A DNA stretch of 64,000 bases from Poriferisodalis sp965204195 (GTDB lineage: Bacteria > Actinomycetota > Acidimicrobiia > Acidimicrobiales > Poriferisodalaceae). Position numbers and translations under genes: made by a program. Positions 1-8,641 of the stretch are shown here, one piece after another. The notes below the pieces were generated by a model, which had not been told where the DNA came from, did not search any database, and worked only from the letters and a program-made list of their open reading frames with translations. The first letter of the stretch is position 1. Every line of letters starts with the position of its first letter. The stretch covers positions 1,674,001 to 1,738,000 of the forward strand of contig NZ_OZ241975.1 in assembly GCF_965204195.1 (NCBI RefSeq), read 5' to 3'.

Positions 1-493
1 TCCATGCCTCCATGATCAGGTCGTGGGCCTCGTAGTACTTCTCACGGGTCAGCGCGGGGATCTGCCCGTAGGTGAAGTTGGTGTCCATCGGCGTGCCCAC
101 CGGGAAGCCCGCCACCAGCCGGCCGCCGCTGAGGCAGTCGAGCATGGCGAACTCCTCAGCCACGCGGTGCGGCGGGTTGTACAGGGCGATCGAGTTGCCG
201 ATCACGCAGATCGCCGCCTGTGAGGTCCGCCGGGCCAGGCCCGCAGCGATGATGTTGGGGCTCGGCATGATGCCGTAGCCGTTCTGGTGATGCTCGTTGA
301 CACCGATGCCGTCGAAGCCGAGCTCGTCGGCGAACTCGAGCTGATCCATGTACTCGTGGTAGACGCCGTTGGCGCGCTCGGGGTCGAACAGCGAGCCGTC
401 GATGTCGACCCAGACCGACCGATGCTCGGTCTTGAAGTCGTCGGGCAGATCGGGCCACGGCATCAGGTTGAACCAGCAGAACTTCACGGTCAT
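1..493 (-). CDS. LLM-class (luciferase-like) flavin-dependent oxidoreductase, C-terminus cut by window edge
   Basis: Reading leftwards from ATG at 493-491, an open frame continues off the left edge, so only the first 164 residues are visible. They include FADELGFDGIGVNEHHQ, the typical luciferase-like monooxygenase strand-loop with its conserved E-H-H, then a hydrophobic strand and LSGGRLVAGFPVG, the usual phosphate-loop region of bacterial luciferase-family TIM barrels. A GGAG ribosome site lies just before the start. Family members use FMN or coenzyme F420. The gene follows a CYP153-like P450 and an acyl-CoA dehydrogenase on the same strand with 47 bases of spacing, so it is probably the third gene of that operon and acts in oxidative catabolism. 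Substrate and cofactor cannot be decided from this part. Confidence 0.85.
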   Translation of the reverse strand, partial: MTVKFCWFNLMPWPDLPDDFKTEHRSVWVDIDGSLFDPERANGVYHEYMDQLEFADELGFDGIGVNEHHQNGYGIMPSPNIIAAGLARRTSQAAICVIGNSIALYNPPHRVAEEFAMLDCLSGGRLVAGFPVGTPMDTNFTYGQIPALTREKYYEAHDLIMEAW

Positions 494-540
494 GTGGGGA
501 CTCCTTCGGGGCTTGGGCTCGGGCGAAGCAACGGTTGCGG

Positions 541-1863
541 CTACCGCCGGGTGACTTGGACGGGGAGGTAGGTGTAGCCGTGAATGAACGACGAGAGCGA
601 GCGCTGGGGCTCGGCTTGGACTTCGATGCGCCCGAAGCGCGGCAAGATCTCCTCCCACAGCACCCGCAGCTGCAGTTCGGCCAGCCGGCTGCCGAGGCAA
701 TAGTGGAAGCCGTAGCCGAACGAGAGATGGCTGGCGGCGTTGTGACGCTCGATGTCGAGGTCGTCGGCATTGTCGCCGAAGACGTCCTCGTCTCGATTGG
801 CTGACACGTACCACATCAGGACCTGATCGTCCTTGCGGATCTGCTTGCCGCCGACCTCGCAGTCCTTCGTGGCAGTGCGCCGCATGTACGACAGCGGTGT
901 CTGCCAGCGGATGATCTCCGGGACGAAGTTGGCGATGAGATCGGGATTCGCGATGAGCTTGTCGTACTGATCGGGGTACTTGTTGAGCGCATACACGCTG
1001 CCCGACATGGTGTTGCGTGTGGTGTCGTTGCCGCCCACGATCAGCAGGATCAGATTGCCGAGGTGGGCTGCGGCGGGAAGGTGGCTGGTGGCATCGCCGT
1101 GGACCAGCATCGAGATCATGTCGTTGCCGGGGTTGGTCCGCCGCTCTTCCCAGAGCCGCTCGAAGTACGGGAGGCAGTCGGCGAACTCCTCGCGCCGCTG
1201 GGCGCTGGTCTCGACGATCCCGTCCGGGCCGGGGATGGTGGTGACCAGGTCGGACCATCGGGTGAGTTTCCGGCGGTCTTCCAGCGGGAAGTCGAACAGG
1301 GTCGCCAGCATCAGCGTGGTCAGCTCGACCGACACCGTGTCGACCCAGTCGAACGTCTCGCCCTCCGGCAGGGAGTCGAGCACCTTCGTCGCGCGTTCCC
1401 GGATGAGCGACTCAAGGTCTCGCAGGTTGGTCGGGGCCATCATCGGCTGGACAGTGCGGCGCTGGCGGCGGTGCTCGGGCGCGTCCATGGTGATGAACGA
1501 GTTCAGCGGTGGCGTCGCAGGCAGATCAGTGTCTGTGGGCGGTCCGATGGTGATGCCGTGAGCCGAGCAGAACGTCTCGTCGTCGCTCTCCACGTCGCGG
1601 ACGTCGGCCCATTTCGTGACTGACCAATAACGTCCTGCCGAACCCAGCTCGTTGAGGTGGACGGGATCTTCCCGACGCAGGCGTGCGAAGTGGTCGTGCC
1701 AGCGGTCCTCGCGAAACAGATGAGGGTTCAGCGGGTTGATCTCATCGATGGCGAGATCTGCGGCGGGTGGGACGCCCGCGCCGAAGTGCGCTTGCTCTCG
1801 GTCGGGATTCACCGCGCTGCCGGCCCGCCATTCCTCCCGTTCAGCCTCGGTTGCAATCGCCAT
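541..1863 (-). CDS. Cytochrome P450, CYP153-like (alkane or fatty-acyl hydroxylase type)
   Basis: This 440-residue protein is a soluble bacterial P450. Visible motifs are the I-helix GGNDTTRN, the K-helix EIIRW (ExxR), and the heme loop FGYGFHYCLG with the cysteine ligand. LLIVGGNDTTRN, MWYVSANRDEDVF and the C-terminal HGYTYLPVQV resemble the CYP153 family, which hydroxylates terminal carbons of alkanes and related compounds using ferredoxin and ferredoxin reductase. The frame is open upstream to 1935, but ATG at 1863 has a GAGGGAG site in front and gives the normal N-terminus, so it is preferred. It lies between an acyl-CoA dehydrogenase (75 bases upstream) and a luciferase-like enzyme, consistent with oxidation of a hydrocarbon or terpenoid chain. 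No ferredoxin gene is nearby. The family level is judged from remembered motifs. Confidence 0.88.
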   Translation of the reverse strand: MAIATEAEREEWRAGSAVNPDREQAHFGAGVPPAADLAIDEINPLNPHLFREDRWHDHFARLRREDPVHLNELGSAGRYWSVTKWADVRDVESDDETFCSAHGITIGPPTDTDLPATPPLNSFITMDAPEHRRQRRTVQPMMAPTNLRDLESLIRERATKVLDSLPEGETFDWVDTVSVELTTLMLATLFDFPLEDRRKLTRWSDLVTTIPGPDGIVETSAQRREEFADCLPYFERLWEERRTNPGNDMISMLVHGDATSHLPAAAHLGNLILLIVGGNDTTRNTMSGSVYALNKYPDQYDKLIANPDLIANFVPEIIRWQTPLSYMRRTATKDCEVGGKQIRKDDQVLMWYVSANRDEDVFGDNADDLDIERHNAASHLSFGYGFHYCLGSRLAELQLRVLWEEILPRFGRIEVQAEPQRSLSSFIHGYTYLPVQVTRR

Positions 1864-1937
1864 GCCGGCTCCCTCGCCACTCTGTGCTCTGCGCAGGGCT
1901 GTGTTCCGGCCGCGTGACGCCAACCGGCCCGCCAACT

Positions 1938-3086
1938 TTACGGCGAGGGTTCGCGTGGCAGGCCCAGCACCCGCTCGCCGATGATGTTGCGCTGGATCTC
2001 GCTGGTGCCCCCGGCGATGCGCATGCCCGGCGCGTACAGGAATGCCTCGGTCTCGTCTGAAGCCAACATGGCGTCTGCGCCGCGCAGGCTGGCGCCGATG
2101 GCGACCTCGTCGTAACCGAGTTCGCTGTTCGCCAGCTTGGCCACTGGCGCCATGCGCGGATCGGCGCCGTGCAGCTCCATCAGCGCCGCCAGGGCATTTC
2201 CCCGAGCGTGCAGCTCAGCGAGCGACTGCCGACCCAGCGGTCCCGCATCGCCTGCCGCTTCGATCATCTTGGTGAGGCGTTTGCGAAGGCTGATGACCCC
2301 GGAGGAACCGGCGCCGCCCCGCTCGTCTTCCAGCACTGCCATCGCGACGCCCCAGCCGCCGCCGCGCTCGCCCAACAGCGCATCCGCGGGCATAGCGACG
2401 TCGTCGAAGAAGACTTCGCAGAATTCGCTGTCGCCGGTCATTTGCTTGATCGGCCGCACTTCGATGCCGGGCAGCGTCATGTCGAGCAGGAAGAAGCTGA
2501 TGCCGCGGTGCTTGGGGGCATCGGGCTCGGTGCGGGCCATCAAGATGCCGTACTCGGCGAACTGGGCGTTCGACGACCACACCTTCTGGCCGTTCAGCAC
2601 AAAATGGCTGCCGTCGGGCACTGCAGCGCTGGTGAGCCCGCCCAAGTCTGAGCCGTTGCCGGGCTCGCTGAACAGCTGGCACCACAGCACCTCGCCCGTC
2701 AGGATCGGACGCAGGAATTGCTCACGCTGGCGCTCGGTGCCGGTGCGCATGATGGCTTCGCCCGCCAGCACGATCCCCTGCAGGTTCAGGTAGGGGGCAA
2801 CGCTCGCGCGTTCGCACTCCTCCATCCACACGCCGGTATGCGCCCGGGTCAGCCCACGACCGCCGTGCTCGGTCGGCCAATGCAGCCCGGCCCAGCCGTG
2901 GTCGTAGCAGTAGCGCTGCCAGACACGGGCCTGATCATGCAGCGCAGGCACCAGGATGGCGCCGTACGCGGGACACGCCACGCCCGCTTCGACGGCGTCG
3001 CGCAGGAACGCAGCCGCCGTCTCTCTGAACGTCTCCAGATCGGACGCCGTCGATGGGCCAGCGAAGGTGTCAGTTGCCGCGTTCAT
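1938..3086 (-). CDS. Acyl-CoA dehydrogenase family protein
   Basis: The 382-residue product has the acyl-CoA dehydrogenase plan: an N-terminal helical domain (WAGLHWPTEHGGRG), a middle beta domain (CQLFSEPGNGSDLG, GQKVWSSNAQFA) that binds FAD and substrate, and a C-terminal helical domain ending in GMRIAGGTSEIQRNIIGERV, the standard FAD-contact signature. It should catalyse alpha,beta-dehydrogenation of an acyl-CoA. ATG at 3086 is chosen over an upstream in-frame ATG at 3191, because the longer form would add a basic segment foreign to the family and overlap the divergent gene start at 3174. It leads a minus-strand group with the P450 and the luciferase-like enzyme. The C-terminal domain looks somewhat shorter than in classical members and the catalytic glutamate was not located with certainty. 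Confidence 0.9.
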   Translation of the reverse strand: MNAATDTFAGPSTASDLETFRETAAAFLRDAVEAGVACPAYGAILVPALHDQARVWQRYCYDHGWAGLHWPTEHGGRGLTRAHTGVWMEECERASVAPYLNLQGIVLAGEAIMRTGTERQREQFLRPILTGEVLWCQLFSEPGNGSDLGGLTSAAVPDGSHFVLNGQKVWSSNAQFAEYGILMARTEPDAPKHRGISFFLLDMTLPGIEVRPIKQMTGDSEFCEVFFDDVAMPADALLGERGGGWGVAMAVLEDERGGAGSSGVISLRKRLTKMIEAAGDAGPLGRQSLAELHARGNALAALMELHGADPRMAPVAKLANSELGYDEVAIGASLRGADAMLASDETEAFLYAPGMRIAGGTSEIQRNIIGERVLGLPREPSP

Positions 3087-3173
3087 GACGTTCACCGTAG
3101 CCGTGGCTGTGCACCTGTGACCAAGATCGACGGCTCGCCATCTGGTGTGCAGGCGCAGTCGTAACATCGCCAT

Positions 3174-4538
3174 ATGGGCGACCTCGACCACACCGATCCA
3201 GCGCTGACCAACCAGACCATCGATCTGCTGCAGCAGATGATCCGCAATGCCTGTGTCAACGACGGGAGGGTCGAATCGGGCGAGGAGGTCCGCAACAGCG
3301 ACCTGCTGGAGACGTACCTGGAAGGTCCTGGCGTCGACATGCAGAGCTTCGAGTCCGAGCCGGGGCGCCGATCACTGGTGGCCCGCATCTCAGGCACCGA
3401 TCCGTCGGCGCCCAAGCTGTGCCTGATGGGCCACACCGACGTGGTGCCGGTGAACGCCGACGGCTGGAGCCGTGAACCTTTCGGCGGCGAGCTGGTGGAT
3501 GGCGAGGTGTGGGGACGCGGCGCGGTCGACATGCTCAACCTGACCTCGTCGATGGCAGTGGCGTTCCGTCACATCGTGCGCAGCGGTTACCGGCCGAAGG
3601 GCGATGTCATCTATTTCGGCGTCGCCGATGAGGAAGCGGGCGGCACCTACGGCGCCAAGTGGATGGCCGAGCACCACTGGGACGCCATCGAGTGCGACTA
3701 CGTGCTCACCGAGTTCGGCGGCATGCCGAATCACACGCCGCAGGGCACCAAGATCACGTTGGCGGCGGGGGAGAAGGGGATCGGCTGGCGCCGGCTCACC
3801 GTGCGCGGCACGCCCGGCCATGGCTCCATGCCGTTCGGCACCGACAACGCCCTCATCAAGGCAGCCGAGATCGTGCGCCGCATCGCCGAGTACCGGCCGG
3901 CGCCTCAGCTCACCGAGATGTGGCAGCACCACGTCTCGACGCTGAGGGTCGACGACGAGACCCGCGAAGCGCTGCTCGACCCGGGCCGCGTCTACGACGC
4001 TGTCGCAGGCATCGACTCACCGGGCCTGGCGCGCCACCTGCACGCGTGCAGCCACACCACGTTCAGCCCGAATGTCGTAGGCGGCGGCAACAAGACCAAC
4101 ATCATCCCCGACAAGGTCGAGATCGAGGTGGACATCCGCACTGCCCCGGGCGATCCCGTCGCCGTGAACGAGCACCTGCAGGCGGCGCTCGGCGAGCTAT
4201 TCGACGAGGTGGAGATCGAGCACCTCCACGACGACCCGGCCAGCTTCTCGCCGACCAATACGCCGATGTGGCAGCTGCTGAGCGAGCTGATGGCGAAGGC
4301 TCACCCAGGTGCGCCGGTGATCCCCCAGCTGATCGTCGGCGCGACCGACGCCCGTTTCTTTCGCCTGAAGGGCACCGTGGCCTATGGCGCGGGGTTGTTC
4401 AGCAACCGGGTGAACTCCAACGATTTCATGCTGCGGTTCCACGGCAACGACGAGCGCGTCGATGTCGATTCGCTGGCGCTCACCACGCAGCTATGGATCG
4501 ACGTCGTCAAGAACCTGGGCGACGCCGTCAGCAGTTGA
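3174..4538 (+). CDS. M20-family metallopeptidase / amidohydrolase (ArgE/DapE/ACY1 type)
   Basis: The 454-residue protein has the M20 di-zinc hydrolase layout. Metal-binding elements are visible as GHTDVVPV (His and catalytic Asp), GRGAVDML (bridging Asp) and ADEEAGG (general-base Glu-Glu). The dimerisation domain is marked by RGTPGHGSMPFG, and a late HGNDERV supplies the last histidine. Members remove N-acyl groups or cleave dipeptides in the cytoplasm. There is no signal peptide. The gene is divergent from the acyl-CoA dehydrogenase, with 87 bases between the chosen starts. No clear Shine-Dalgarno sequence precedes the ATG. It may work with the D-aminoacylase-like amidohydrolase 0.9 kb downstream, but no linking signal is visible. 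The precise substrate is unknown. Confidence 0.9.
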   Translation: MGDLDHTDPALTNQTIDLLQQMIRNACVNDGRVESGEEVRNSDLLETYLEGPGVDMQSFESEPGRRSLVARISGTDPSAPKLCLMGHTDVVPVNADGWSREPFGGELVDGEVWGRGAVDMLNLTSSMAVAFRHIVRSGYRPKGDVIYFGVADEEAGGTYGAKWMAEHHWDAIECDYVLTEFGGMPNHTPQGTKITLAAGEKGIGWRRLTVRGTPGHGSMPFGTDNALIKAAEIVRRIAEYRPAPQLTEMWQHHVSTLRVDDETREALLDPGRVYDAVAGIDSPGLARHLHACSHTTFSPNVVGGGNKTNIIPDKVEIEVDIRTAPGDPVAVNEHLQAALGELFDEVEIEHLHDDPASFSPTNTPMWQLLSELMAKAHPGAPVIPQLIVGATDARFFRLKGTVAYGAGLFSNRVNSNDFMLRFHGNDERVDVDSLALTTQLWIDVVKNLGDAVSS

Positions 4539-4599
4539 GCCGCGAGCCAGCCAGCTCGAGCCGGAACAGCTCCGGTCAGCTTGTTGTGACCTGTTGCGA

Positions 4600-5301
4600 T
4601 CAGCCGGTGCAGGCCACCCTTGGCTCAATGTGGGGGAGCCGTCCGGCTCGCAGCGAGATCACCGCGCCAGCCTCATCCACTTCCCACACCACCCGCTTGT
4701 CGATGTCGGGGGCGTCGACCGGTACGTACTGGATCGCCGAGAGGCCGGGCCCGTCTTCGATCCTGTCACCGAAGGCCTCGACGATCTCGCTCCGGGTGGA
4801 GCCGATGCCGTAGCCCGAGATCGTCGTGATCGGACCGGCTTCGATGTCGACCCGGACAATCTCGGCGTTGACGGCCAAGAACCGGACGCCCTCGGGGCCG
4901 TTCTGAACTGTGTAGTAACGGCACGCGTCGCTGCCCCCGGGCACGGCGATCAGCAGTGCTCCAGCAGCGGTGCGGGCGTCATCGAGGGAATGGCCGATCT
5001 GCACCGGGCCCAATCCGGCCGTCGAGAGCTTCGACTCGACTGTCACATCGGGGCCGTCAGGCTCGTCTTCTGCCATCGCGTCATCGGCCGCAGTCGTCGT
5101 CGGAGCGGCAGTGACCATGGTGGGGGTGTCGGCCTCTGTCTCGGTCATGGCCCCGTCTTCACCGGCAGTGGTCGTCGTCGCGTCCGTTTCGTCGTCGCTC
5201 AACAGACCGCAGGCGCTGACCAGCAGCGCGATGGCCGCAGCTGCAGCCAGCACACGCCAGCGCGCGGCAAAGTTTCCGAGGCGGGAGTCGAGTTGGTGCA
5301 C
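4600..5301 (-). CDS. Secreted lipoprotein of unknown function
   Basis: The start is placed at GTG 5301, preceded by a GGAAGG site; an ATG 14 codons upstream (5343) is the alternative. The N-terminus is basic, then VLAAAAAIALLVSACG gives a classical lipobox (LVSAC), so the mature protein should be lipid-anchored. A Thr/Glu/Asp-rich linker follows (about residues 35-90), then a compact C-terminal domain with GPVQIGHSLDDARTAAG and GYGIGSTRSEIVEAFGD. These two similar IGxSxxEAxxAxG-type motifs suggest a duplicated fold of the kind seen in small secreted actinobacterial proteins. No enzyme motif was recognised. The gene is divergent from the amidohydrolase at 5453 with 151 bases between starts, which should hold both promoters. 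Confidence 0.8.
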   Translation of the reverse strand: MHQLDSRLGNFAARWRVLAAAAAIALLVSACGLLSDDETDATTTTAGEDGAMTETEADTPTMVTAAPTTTAADDAMAEDEPDGPDVTVESKLSTAGLGPVQIGHSLDDARTAAGALLIAVPGGSDACRYYTVQNGPEGVRFLAVNAEIVRVDIEAGPITTISGYGIGSTRSEIVEAFGDRIEDGPGLSAIQYVPVDAPDIDKRVVWEVDEAGAVISLRAGRLPHIEPRVACTG

Positions 5302-5452
5302 GGCATTCGCCCTTCCAGTTGCGCTCCGGTGGGGAGTCGGCATCCAATGCAGAGTACCGAAGCCCACGCACGAGGGGGGAGACAACAGCGTGATGGCCCG
5401 ATGCGGCTCTAAGCTCGGCTGTCGCGAACTGGGACGAGCAGGGGAGCGCGCG

Positions 5453-7171
5453 ATGTCGCACGACACGGTCATTCGAGGCGGCCTAGTGGTCGATGGGACC
5501 GGCAGCGACGCCAAGGTTGCCGATGTCGCCATCGACGGCGAGCGGATCACGACGGTCGGAGAGGTGCCCGACGCCGGACGCACCGAGATCGACGCCGCGG
5601 GCAAGGTGGTGACGCCTGGCTTCGTCGATATCCACACTCACCTCGACGCGCAGCTGGCCTGGGACCCCATCGGCTCGAGTTCGTGCTGGCACGGTGTGAC
5701 CTCAGTGGTGATGGGCAACTGCGGTGTCACGTTCGCTCCCGTGAAGACCGAGGACATCGAGTACATCGCCGAGGTCATGGAGTCCGTCGAGGACATCCCG
5801 AAGAAGTCGATGATGCAGGGCCTTCCGTGGGACTGGCGTTCCTACGGCGAGTATTTGGCCTTCTTGGACGGCATGCCCAAGGGGCTCAACGTCGGCGGCA
5901 TGGTCGGCCACGTCGCCGTCCGCTGGCACACGATGGGCCCTGACAGCCTCGACGAGCGTCCCGCATCGGAATCCCAGATCGCAGCGATGTGCGAGCTGGT
6001 GGACGAGGCGATGGGGTCCGGCGCGCTGGGCTTCTCGACCTCGCGCACGCTGCTCCATCGCACGCCTGACGGACGCCCGATCCCGGGCACGTTTGCCGAT
6101 GACAACGAGCTGTACGCCTTCGGCGATGTCCTGGGCCGCCATGGCCGCGGCGTGTTCGAGTCGGCACCTCGCTTCGAGGCTGCCGGGCCGGACTTCGCCG
6201 GAGGCCGCCACGAGATCGAGGTGCTCGGCGAGATCACTCGGCGCAGCGGCCAGCCCAGCACATTCGGCTTGGTGTATTCGGCGCGCAAGCCCGAGATGAG
6301 CGACCTGGTGCTCGGCTACGTCACCGAGCAGAACGCCGTCGGCGCGAACCTGCGACCGCAGACCACCTGCCGTGCCATCGGCGTCGTGCTCGGCATCCAG
6401 CACCGCACTCCGTGGGATCGGGCGGGCGAGACGTGGCGATCGCTGCGCGACCTCGACGTGGCCGGTCGCCTCGAGGCGATCCGCGATCCAGCGACCCGTG
6501 CGGCGCTGGTGGCGGAGGCCAACTCGTCGGACAAGAACTCGACGGGCATGGCGAACTCCCTCGTCGACCTGAGCCGGCTGTACCTGCTTGATGCGGTCAA
6601 TCCGAACTACCGGATCGGGCCCGACGGCACGCTCGAGGCTCAGGCCGCGGCCGCCGGTGTGACCCCGGTGGAGCTGTTCCTGGATGCGACCGATCGCTCC
6701 GACGGGACCGTGATGCTGAGCCTGCCGGTGCTGAACCAGGACTTCGACGCGATCGAGCGGATGCTCAGCCACGACTCCATCGTGATGGGCCTCGCCGACG
6801 CAGGGGCTCACGTCGGGCAGATCATGGACTCCAGCCAGCCCACGTTCTTCTTGAGTCACTGGGTGCGGGACAACGGGTTCTTCTCGCTGCCCGAGGGCAT
6901 ACGCCGGATCACCTCCGACACCGCCGACCTGTTCGGGCTGGTTGACCGGGGGCGGCTCGAAGCCGGGCGGTTCGCCGACATCAACGTCATCGACGTCGAG
7001 GGCCTGTCGCTGTCGGGTCCTGAGTACGTGTACGACTTTCCGGGCGGTGCGGGCCGCTACATCCAGCGGGGGGCCGGCTACGACGCCACGCTCGTGAACG
7101 GGCAGATGTTCATGCGCGACGGCACCCACACCGGTGCGCTCACCGGAAAGACACTGCGCTCCACTGATTAG
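5453..7171 (+). CDS. N-acyl-D-amino-acid deacylase-family amidohydrolase
   Basis: The frame opens far upstream, but the true start is ATG 5453, preceded by GGGGAG; translation then begins MSHDTVIRGGLVVDGTG, the standard amidohydrolase beta-sandwich strand. The 572-residue protein carries VTPGFVDIHTHLDAQLAWD (metal-binding HxH), VVMGNCGVTFAP (the Cys ligand typical of D-aminoacylases), GLADAGAHVGQ (catalytic Asp) and the late beta-sandwich strand GRFADINVIDVEG. The family hydrolyses N-acyl-D-amino acids or related amides with zinc. No signal peptide is seen. A perfect 10-bp inverted repeat two bases after the stop probably ends its transcript. The exact substrate is not predictable. Confidence 0.9.
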   Translation: MSHDTVIRGGLVVDGTGSDAKVADVAIDGERITTVGEVPDAGRTEIDAAGKVVTPGFVDIHTHLDAQLAWDPIGSSSCWHGVTSVVMGNCGVTFAPVKTEDIEYIAEVMESVEDIPKKSMMQGLPWDWRSYGEYLAFLDGMPKGLNVGGMVGHVAVRWHTMGPDSLDERPASESQIAAMCELVDEAMGSGALGFSTSRTLLHRTPDGRPIPGTFADDNELYAFGDVLGRHGRGVFESAPRFEAAGPDFAGGRHEIEVLGEITRRSGQPSTFGLVYSARKPEMSDLVLGYVTEQNAVGANLRPQTTCRAIGVVLGIQHRTPWDRAGETWRSLRDLDVAGRLEAIRDPATRAALVAEANSSDKNSTGMANSLVDLSRLYLLDAVNPNYRIGPDGTLEAQAAAAGVTPVELFLDATDRSDGTVMLSLPVLNQDFDAIERMLSHDSIVMGLADAGAHVGQIMDSSQPTFFLSHWVRDNGFFSLPEGIRRITSDTADLFGLVDRGRLEAGRFADINVIDVEGLSLSGPEYVYDFPGGAGRYIQRGAGYDATLVNGQMFMRDGTHTGALTGKTLRSTD

Positions 7172-7172
7172 T

Positions 7173-7201
7173 GCGAACGCCGAAGCTTCGCCGGCGTTCG
7201 C
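7173..7201 (+). terminator. Hairpin just after the amidohydrolase gene
   Basis: The arm at 7173-7182 (gcgaacgccg) is exactly complementary to 7192-7201 (cggcgttcgc), with the 9-base inner part partly self-complementary (cgaagcttcg). It begins two bases after the stop codon at 7169-7171. There is no T-run after it, as is common for actinobacterial terminators. A bidirectional or regulatory role for the cyclophilin gene downstream is also possible. Confidence 0.55.
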
Positions 7202-7236
7202 CCGAAAAGGGCCATCGCAGGTAGCGTCGCTGCTTC

Positions 7237-7713
7237 ATGGCTTCTGCACCTGCAATGAACATCAACACCGATGCGATCTGGCGTGTCACGCTCGACACGT
7301 CCAAGGGCCGCATCGTCATGGACCTCGATCCCCAGCTTGCGCCGGTGACGGTGAACAACTTCGTCAACCTGGCCCAGGACGGCTACTACACGGGGCTGAC
7401 CTTCCATCGAGTCGTGCCCGACTTCGTCATTCAGGGCGGCTGCCCGGAGGGCTCGGGACGCGGGGGCCCTGGGTATCGCTTCGCCGACGAGCCCGTGAAG
7501 GCGGAATACACGCTGGGCGCCGTCGCGATGGCCAATGCCGGGCCGGACACCAACGGCAGTCAGTTCTTCATCTGCATCGACGACTGCCGCGCCAAGCTGC
7601 AGCCCGCGTACAACCTGTTCGGCTACGTGACCGAGGGAATGGACGTGGCCCTCTCCATCGCCGTCGGCGACACGATGGACACGGTGACCGTCGAAGAGAT
7701 GCCTCGCAACTAG
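7237..7713 (+). CDS. Cyclophilin-type peptidyl-prolyl cis-trans isomerase
   Basis: This 158-residue protein is a single cyclophilin domain. Diagnostic segments are APVTVNNFVNLAQDGYYTG, LTFHRVVPDFVIQGGCPEG with the catalytic Arg of FHRVV, then AMANAGPDTNGSQFFI with the substrate-binding Q-F-F, and FGYVTEGMDV. It accelerates proline isomerisation during folding in the cytoplasm, since no signal sequence is present. The start is ATG 7237 or ATG 7255; both leave the domain intact. The gene stands 65 bases after the amidohydrolase and its hairpin and 43 bases before an enoyl-CoA hydratase gene. Confidence 0.95.
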   Translation: MASAPAMNINTDAIWRVTLDTSKGRIVMDLDPQLAPVTVNNFVNLAQDGYYTGLTFHRVVPDFVIQGGCPEGSGRGGPGYRFADEPVKAEYTLGAVAMANAGPDTNGSQFFICIDDCRAKLQPAYNLFGYVTEGMDVALSIAVGDTMDTVTVEEMPRN

Positions 7714-7756
7714 CGCGAGTAGCGTGGCCGCGGCGGCACCAGCAAGGAGAAGCCGG

Positions 7757-8563
7757 ATGAATGACACAGTGCTGTACGAGGCCGATGACGGCGTAGCGGT
7801 CATCACGTTGAACCGTCCCGAGCGCTTGAATGCTTGGACCGGCGAGCTGGGTACCGGCTACTTCGACGCCCTTGATCGGGCTGCCGCCGATCCTGACGTC
7901 CGCGCCATCGTGGTGACCGGAGCGGGCCGGGGATTCTGCGCCGGTGCCGACATGGACAACCTGCAGGGAATCAGCAGCGGCCAAGGCGAAGGCTCCGACG
8001 AGGCCCCGGCCCGCCTGCGCAACGAGCGCCACGACTACGCCCTGTCCATCCCCAAGCCGGTTGTGGCGGCGGTCAACGGGGCATGCGCCGGGCTGGGTTT
8101 TGTGCACGCCATGATGTGCGATGTCCGGTTTGCGGCTCAGGGCGCCAAGTTCACGAGTGCGTTCGTGCGCCGCGGCCTCATCGCCGAGCATGGCGTCTCG
8201 TGGATGCTGCCCCGCGTGGTCGGTCCGTCGAATGCTCTCGACATTCTCATGTCGGGCCGCGTCTTCCTGGCCGACGAGGCGAAGGACATGGGCGTGGTCA
8301 GCAGAGTCTTCCCGCCCGACGAGCTGCTCGACGAGGCCATCAGCTACGCGCGTGACCTGGGACGTTTCAGCGCTCCGTGGTCGATGGCCCAGATCAAGCG
8401 CCAAGTGTGGGGACAGCTCGACGAGGCACGCAGCGACGCCCTGGAGGAGTCCAACGCGCTCATGCGGGAATCGCTCACACGACCGGACTTCAAGGAAGGC
8501 GTCCAGAGCTTCGTGGAGCAGCGCGACCCCAACTTCGAGCCGGTCTCGGCTGCCTCTGATTGA
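7757..8563 (+). CDS. Enoyl-CoA hydratase/isomerase (crotonase) family protein
   Basis: The start is ATG 7757, with AAGGAG placed eight bases ahead. The 268-residue product shows the crotonase fold: ITLNRPERLNAWTGEL, the oxyanion-hole loop GRGFCAGADMDNL, and PVVAAVNGACAGLGFVHAMMCDVRFA, the second oxyanion-hole glycine region. FVRRGLIAEHGVSWMLPRVVG follows, with a Glu at the usual catalytic place (IAEHGVSW). It probably hydrates or isomerises an unsaturated acyl-CoA in beta-oxidation or a degradative branch. The C-terminal part (FKEGVQSFVEQRDPNF) is typical of the family. No dedicated partner gene lies beside it; the acyl-CoA dehydrogenase 4.7 kb away is on the other strand. Confidence 0.93.
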   Translation: MNDTVLYEADDGVAVITLNRPERLNAWTGELGTGYFDALDRAAADPDVRAIVVTGAGRGFCAGADMDNLQGISSGQGEGSDEAPARLRNERHDYALSIPKPVVAAVNGACAGLGFVHAMMCDVRFAAQGAKFTSAFVRRGLIAEHGVSWMLPRVVGPSNALDILMSGRVFLADEAKDMGVVSRVFPPDELLDEAISYARDLGRFSAPWSMAQIKRQVWGQLDEARSDALEESNALMRESLTRPDFKEGVQSFVEQRDPNFEPVSAASD

Positions 8564-8641
8564 TCTGGGTCTGAGTCATCTGGGAGCTGATCGACTCCCT
8601 GCCCACATGGTTCTGGCACCTGCCGGGGCGGTGACACGACT

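Noticed and set aside
4970..5452. Upstream extension of the amidohydrolase frame
   Set aside because: The added segment is Ser/Val-rich and overlaps the lipoprotein gene on the other strand. The start at 5453 has a ribosome site and matches the family.
5702..7129. Long minus-strand frame opposite the amidohydrolase
   Set aside because: The plus strand has all amidohydrolase motifs with a good ribosome site. The opposite frame has no recognisable domain.
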